From: Ensifer adhaerens
GTDB taxonomy: Bacteria; Pseudomonadota; Alphaproteobacteria; Rhizobiales; Rhizobiaceae
DNA: 64,000 nucleotides
Assembly: GCF_020035535.1 (NCBI RefSeq)
Contig: NZ_CP083349.1
Location: forward strand, 1,798,001 to 1,862,000
Direction of reading: 5' to 3'
The translations under genes were made by a program, and so were the position numbers. A model generated the notes under the pieces. It made no database searches. It was not told the origin of the DNA and saw only the letters and a list, made by a program, of their open reading frames with translations. Shown piece by piece: positions 60,228 through 64,000 of the stretch (the first letter of the stretch is position 1; the number at the start of each line of letters is the position of its first letter).

Positions 60228-60773
60228 ATGCTCATCGAAACGCCACGCCTCAGGCTTCGGCCCTGGGAGGAGCGCGACATTGCGCCCTTTGCGGTCGCCA
60301 ACGCCGACCCTGAGGTACGCCGCTACTACTTTCCCGACATTCTGACCAAGCTTGAGACCGACGCGATGATTGCCGATTGCGACCGGCACCTGCAGATGCA
60401 CGGCTTCGGCTTTGTGGCGGTCGAGCGCAAGGCGGACGGAGCGTTGATCGGCGGCCTCGGGCTTTCGCGGGCCGGAGACGAAATCCCCGGCGGCCCGCAT
60501 GTCGAAATCGGCTGGATACTCGCCCGGCCCTATTGGCGGCAGGGATATGCGCTCGAAGCGGCGAGAGCCTGCCTGGACCATGCCTGGGCGGCGCTCGGGC
60601 TTGCCGAAGTCATCGGCTATACATCCCGCATCAACGAACCGTCCCGCGCGCTCATGGAAAAGCTCGGCATGCGCTCGGACCCGGCGGAAGATTTCGATGA
60701 CGTGACGGTGCCTGAAGGCAATCCGCTGCGCCCACACGTGCTCTATCGGATAAAGTCGACCGATCGCCGCTGA
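60228..60773 (+). CDS. GNAT-family N-acetyltransferase
   Basis: A 181-residue acetyltransferase of the RimJ/RimL type (TPRLRLRPWEERDIAPF at the start). The acetyl-CoA binding region is WILARPYWRQGYALEAARACLDHAW (landmarks YWRQGYALEA), followed by SRALMEKLGM. The acceptor is unknown. It begins 3 bp after the kinase stop and is probably co-transcribed. Confidence 0.9.
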   Translation: MLIETPRLRLRPWEERDIAPFAVANADPEVRRYYFPDILTKLETDAMIADCDRHLQMHGFGFVAVERKADGALIGGLGLSRAGDEIPGGPHVEIGWILARPYWRQGYALEAARACLDHAWAALGLAEVIGYTSRINEPSRALMEKLGMRSDPAEDFDDVTVPEGNPLRPHVLYRIKSTDRR

Positions 60774-60777
60774 CGGT

Positions 60778-61230
60778 TCAGTTCAGGAAGCCGTCGAAGA
60801 TCACGACGTAGCCGGCATAGACGGCGTTGGCGATGATCAGGCAGAGGCACGCGAAGGAACCGAGGTCCTTGGCGTTCTTGCCCATCTCCGAGATTTCCGG
60901 CGATACACGGTCGACGATCTCCTCGATCGCCGTATTGATCGCCTCGAAGGCCATCATCAGGAGAAAGAGGATCGCCATCGCCACGAACTGGAAGAAGGTC
61001 GCGCCGACGATGATGAAGGCAACCATGGCGATGCCGAAGGCGATCAGCTCATGGCGAAACGCGGCCTCGCCGATCAGCCGCTTCGCGCCACCCAGCGAAT
61101 AGCTGGCGGCAGCGAAGAGATGGCGAATGCCGGTCTGCTTCTCAACGGGACCCGTCTGTCCAATGCGGTGCGTGGTGTTCTTGGCGTCCATTTCTTCTCG
61201 ACTGGCTTGAAACTGCGCTTGCTTCGACAT
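60778..61230 (-). CDS. dgkA: Diacylglycerol kinase
   Basis: A 150-residue small integral-membrane kinase with three transmembrane helices and the family motif [17 protein letters not shown], plus [10 protein letters not shown]. It recycles diacylglycerol released when phospholipid head groups are used, for example in phosphoglycerol decoration of periplasmic glucans, which is the expected by-product of an LTA-synthase-like enzyme such as the one at 15.7 kb. The start could be ATG 61188, 14 codons later, with GAGAAG upstream. It converges with the GNAT gene. Confidence 0.92.
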   Translation of the reverse strand: MSKQAQFQASREEMDAKNTTHRIGQTGPVEKQTGIRHLFAAASYSLGGAKRLIGEAAFRHELIAFGIAMVAFIIVGATFFQFVAMAILFLLMMAFEAINTAIEEIVDRVSPEISEMGKNAKDLGSFACLCLIIANAVYAGYVVIFDGFLN

Positions 61231-61418
61231 CGTGAATGAGGCGAATGCAAGGCGTTTCGCGGTTGCAGGAGCCCAAGACGATAGTTAGGGCTGCATGTGC
61301 GCTTTGGATAGGCGAGAAGCACGCGACCATCAAGGCCCGTCACACGCTGGAATGGTGTGCGCGACAGGCGTTCGACAGCAATTGGCCGGCTTTGCCGTGA
61401 AAGCCGGCCGTACCTTGA

Positions 61419-62435
61419 TCATTCCTTGTTGCTGACACCCGCCTGCGCAAACGTCGCCATGCCGCTGTGGCAGGCGGCCGCCGCCTTGACGATGCCGGCG
61501 GCAAGGGCTGCCCCCGTGCCTTCGCCGAGCCGCATGCCGAGCGCGAGCAGCGGCGTCTTGCCGAGCTTCTCGATCGCGCGGATATGGCCCGGTTCGCCAG
61601 AGACATGGCCGATCAGGCAGTGATCGAGCGCGGACGGATTGGCCGCCTTCAGGATCGACGCTGCCGCAGTCGCGACGTAGCCGTCGACGATAACCGGAAC
61701 CTTCTGAACACGTGCTGCAAGGATGGCGCCCGCCATTGCCGCGATCTCGCGACCGCCGAGACGGCGCATCAGCTCCAGCGGGTCGGAAAGGTGGTCGCGA
61801 TGCAGGGCCACAGCCTTCTCGACCGCCGCAATCTTGCGCTTCAGAACTTCGCCTTCGGAGCCGGTACCCGGCCCCACCCATTCCTCGGCCGTGCCGCCAT
61901 AAAGGCCGAGATTGATCGCGGCCGCGATCGTCGTGTTGCCGATGCCCATTTCGCCGATGCACAGAAGATCCGTACCGCCGGCAACCGCCTCCATGCCGAA
62001 GGCCATCGTGGCGGCGCAATCCCGCTCGGAGAGTGCCGCTTCCTCGGTGATATCACCGGTCGGGTATTCGAGCGCCAGATCGAAGACCTTGAGGCCGAGG
62101 TCGTGACTTACGCAGATCTGGTTGATAGCAGCACCGCCGGCGGCAAAGTTCTCGACCATCTGGGCCGTGACGGAAGACGGGAACGGGGTGACGCCCTGTC
62201 GGGTGACACCGTGGTTGCCGGCAAAGATCGCCACCAGTGGCCGGTTGACCGCGGGCGCCTTGCCGGTCCAGGCAGCGAGCCAGAAGGCGATTTCTTCGAG
62301 ACGCCCGAGCGCGCCCGGCGGCTTCGTCAGCTGTGCGTCCCGCTCCCGCGCCGCGACCAGCGCAGCCGAATCCGGCCCCGGCAGGTTGCGCAACAATTCG
62401 CGGAAATCATCAAACGGCAGGCCGCTGGCACTCAT
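61419..62435 (-). CDS. cobT: Nicotinate-nucleotide-dimethylbenzimidazole phosphoribosyltransferase
   Basis: A 338-residue enzyme that activates dimethylbenzimidazole to alpha-ribazole-phosphate in B12 lower-ligand assembly. Family segments are VAIFAGNHGVTRQGVTPFP, LCIGEMGIGNTTIAAA, DGYVATAAASILK and the catalytic-Glu region GMRLGEGTGAALA. Length is standard. It is divergent from cobS, 215 bp away. In Pseudomonas nomenclature the gene is cobU. Confidence 0.95.
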   Translation of the reverse strand: MSASGLPFDDFRELLRNLPGPDSAALVAARERDAQLTKPPGALGRLEEIAFWLAAWTGKAPAVNRPLVAIFAGNHGVTRQGVTPFPSSVTAQMVENFAAGGAAINQICVSHDLGLKVFDLALEYPTGDITEEAALSERDCAATMAFGMEAVAGGTDLLCIGEMGIGNTTIAAAINLGLYGGTAEEWVGPGTGSEGEVLKRKIAAVEKAVALHRDHLSDPLELMRRLGGREIAAMAGAILAARVQKVPVIVDGYVATAAASILKAANPSALDHCLIGHVSGEPGHIRAIEKLGKTPLLALGMRLGEGTGAALAAGIVKAAAACHSGMATFAQAGVSNKE

Positions 62436-62650
62436 GCTGGGAATCCTTGCATCATCGTGAATCTCCGTTCCTCATAGAGGGCGTGGAATATTCGGGCAAC
62501 GGCATTTGCGCCAATCCGCGTCGCCGGAGCATGATCCTTGACGGGATGGACGATTCGACGCACCGCGGTTCTCGATGCTCATCACGCTCTCACTTGCGGG
62601 CGGCTGTGACATCTGCGATTGCCGCTGAGGGCCAGATCTTTGGAGGGGCC

Positions 62651-63439
62651 ATGGGCTTTCTGGGCGATTTCTGTGACGACGTGGCGCGCTCGATCGGCTT
62701 CCTGAGCCGCATCCCCATGCCGGGGCGCCACTTCGTCGGATATGACGGTCGTCTGGACCGGGCCGTGCGCGCCTTCCCGCTCGCGGGCATCGTGATCGCT
62801 CTGCCGTCTGCCGCCGCTGCCAGCGCCATGATCGCACTCAATGTGAGTTCGCTCTTTGCCGCCTTCGTCGTCGTCGCCATCCAGGCGCTCCTGACCGGCG
62901 CGCTGCACGAGGACGGCCTTGGCGATACGGCCGACGGTTTCGGCGGCGGACGCGACCGCGACGCGGCCCTCATGATCATGAAGGACAGCCGCGTCGGCAG
63001 CTACGGCGTCGTCGCGCTCATTCTCTCCTTCGGTCTGCGCGTCTCGGCGCTCGCCTCGATCCTGCCGCTGTTCACACCCTTGGGCGCCGGCATGGCGATC
63101 CTCGGCGCTGCAGCACTCAGCCGCGCCGCCATGGTCTGGCACTGGTCGAGCCTGCCGCCTGCCCGGCGCGACGGTGTTGCGGCCGCAGCCGGCGAGCCGG
63201 ACCCGGCAGCCACGCGCTTCGCCCTTGGCTTCGGCCTGATTGCGGCCATGCTGCTCTTCTACTTCGCCCGGGTCCCGGCTCTCGGCCTGATCGCCGCGCT
63301 GCTCGCGGTCTTCGTCGCGGTCAAGGGGTTCGGTCGGATCGCCACCCGCAAGATCGGCGGCCACACCGGCGACACCATCGGCGCCACACAGCAACTCACA
63401 GAAATCGCGGTGTTGGGTGCCCTTGCGCTGACCGTGTGA
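62651..63439 (+). CDS. cobS: Adenosylcobinamide-GDP ribazoletransferase
   Basis: A 262-residue inner-membrane enzyme that joins alpha-ribazole(-phosphate) to adenosylcobinamide-GDP, the last step of adenosylcobalamin synthesis. The start at 62651 has GGAGGGG upstream. The family signature TGALHEDGLGDTADGFGGG is intact (landmark HEDGLGDTADG), with the polytopic membrane profile and C-terminal GHTGDTIGATQQLTE. It is called cobV in Pseudomonas and rhizobial usage. It is divergent from cobT. I see no B12 riboswitch elements in the intergenic region. Confidence 0.95.
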   Translation: MGFLGDFCDDVARSIGFLSRIPMPGRHFVGYDGRLDRAVRAFPLAGIVIALPSAAAASAMIALNVSSLFAAFVVVAIQALLTGALHEDGLGDTADGFGGGRDRDAALMIMKDSRVGSYGVVALILSFGLRVSALASILPLFTPLGAGMAILGAAALSRAAMVWHWSSLPPARRDGVAAAAGEPDPAATRFALGFGLIAAMLLFYFARVPALGLIAALLAVFVAVKGFGRIATRKIGGHTGDTIGATQQLTEIAVLGALALTV

Positions 63440-63475
63440 AACATCGATATATCAAGGGAAAACTAGAGCAAGGCC

Positions 63476-63697
63476 ATGGAATCTCCCTGCATTCTCGTCT
63501 GTTCGATCGATGACAAGACCGGCTACTGTTTCGGCTGCGGCCGCACGCGCGATGAAATCGGCCGCTGGACGCTGTACACCGATGCCGAACGCCGGGCGAT
63601 CATGACCACGCTACCCGACCGGCTTGAGACGGTCGAACGCAAGCCCCGGCGCGAAACGCGCCGCAGCCGCATGGCGAGGGAACGCGGCCAAGCATGA
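63476..63697 (+). CDS. DUF1289 small zinc-type protein
   Basis: A 73-residue protein with the DUF1289 core: SPCILVCSIDDKTGYCFGCGRTRDEIGRW, four cysteines in two pairs (landmarks CILVC and CFGCGRT). The C-terminus is Arg-rich. The family is common and of unknown function. Its TGA overlaps the ATG of the next gene (63694), so translation is coupled. Confidence 0.9.
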   Translation: MESPCILVCSIDDKTGYCFGCGRTRDEIGRWTLYTDAERRAIMTTLPDRLETVERKPRRETRRSRMARERGQA

Positions 63698-64000
63698 CCC
63701 GTCTCTTCATCCTGCTCTCGATCCTGGCCATCGGTCTCATCCTGCTGATCGTCAACCATGATGCCGGCCGCACCATGGGCCTTGCCAACGACGACTTCGG
63801 CAGGCTCGTGTCGTTGGGCGCCATCGCCACGCTGATCGGCGCCGGCGTTGTGCAAAGCCGTCACCGTTTCGGCGAGGGGCTGCGCCAGATCGCCATTTGG
63901 CTCCTCATCACGCTCGCCCTCGTCTCGGCCTATGTCTACCGCTTCGAGCTTCAAGGCTTCGGCAATCGCCTGCTTGCCGGCCTCGTTCCCGGCCGCGCCA
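63694..64000 (+). CDS. Membrane-anchored protein, probably TIGR02281-type aspartic protease (3' part outside window)
   Basis: The visible 102 residues begin MTRLFILLSILAIGLILLIVN, with two or three hydrophobic helices (LVSLGAIATLIGAGVV and IAIWLLITLALVSAYVYRF), and the frame is still open at the window end. Such an N-terminal membrane part in front of a retropepsin-like domain, directly after a DUF1289 gene, is the usual arrangement for TIGR02281-family clan AA proteases in rhizobia. The catalytic domain is not in the window, so the assignment is from context. Confidence 0.65.
   Translation, partial: MTRLFILLSILAIGLILLIVNHDAGRTMGLANDDFGRLVSLGAIATLIGAGVVQSRHRFGEGLRQIAIWLLITLALVSAYVYRFELQGFGNRLLAGLVPGRA

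Noticed and set aside
62436..62650. B12 riboswitch between cobT and cobS
   Set aside because: None of the conserved aptamer boxes could be found on either strand.

Overview
The window is GC-rich alphaproteobacterial chromosome and most resembles Ensifer/Sinorhizobium (Rhizobiaceae). The pointers are a sinR-sinI acyl-homoserine-lactone pair beside a malic enzyme with a phosphotransacetylase-like tail, a BluB whose catalytic Asp32 and Ser167 fall at the numbering known from S. meliloti, the run gor - DUF2059 - rpiA - gph - L,D-transpeptidase - fumC, and several families common in rhizobia (DUF2865, DUF1003, DUF971, DUF2270, Usg). Species cannot be fixed from sequence reading alone. I saw no rRNA, tRNA, transposase, phage or CRISPR array; this looks like core or near-core chromosome, with a few accessory-looking patches.

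Layout. 1-3.4 kb: malic enzyme C-terminus, then sinR (with a 12-codon upstream ORF overlapping its start) and sinI with a perfect lux-box-like palindrome. 3.5-8.9 kb: a DUF2865 secreted protein, bluB behind a cobalamin riboswitch, and a dioxygenase/SDR operon divergent from a LacI-type regulator. 8.9-18.3 kb: a CHASE4-GGDEF diguanylate cyclase, an ankyrin protein, a nadE operon, an LTA-synthase-like phosphoglycerol transferase and a DUF1003 protein. 18.6-24.5 kb: an orphan TadE/TadG pair ended by a strong terminator, an unrecognised 305-residue protein, a GFA-like protein and class II DAHP synthase. 24.6-33.2 kb: LysR regulator, glutathione reductase, DUF2059, rpiA, gph, L,D-transpeptidase, fumC. 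33.4-39.3 kb: soluble diguanylate cyclase, M15 peptidase, PPOx-like flavoprotein, hydrolase/MarR divergent pair with two phased operators, DUF971, moaA. 39.3-49.6 kb: an intergenic repeat, a chemoreceptor with a very long periplasmic region, DMT transporter, mobA-mobB, Sel1-repeat protein, polysaccharide deacetylase-like protein and an OmpA-domain protein with a huge Ala/Glu/Gln/Lys repeat. 50-64 kb: amino-acid ABC transporter lacking its ATPase, usg, DUF2270, methyltransferase, HIBADH-family dehydrogenase, AlkD-like, Lrp, uracil-DNA glycosylase, nuclease, histidine kinase, GNAT, dgkA, cobT divergent from cobS, DUF1289 and the start of a TIGR02281-type protein.

Cooperation between genes: BluB (4.7 kb) makes dimethylbenzimidazole, CobT (61.4 kb) activates it and CobS (62.7 kb) adds it to the corrinoid, so the lower-ligand branch of B12 synthesis brackets the window. 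MoaA and MobA/MobB act at the first and late steps of molybdenum cofactor synthesis. Two diguanylate cyclases, the AHL system, a chemoreceptor and envelope modifiers (LTA-synthase-like, L,D-transpeptidase, M15, OmpA-like) point to a surface and motility theme, though nothing in the sequence proves that they are co-regulated.
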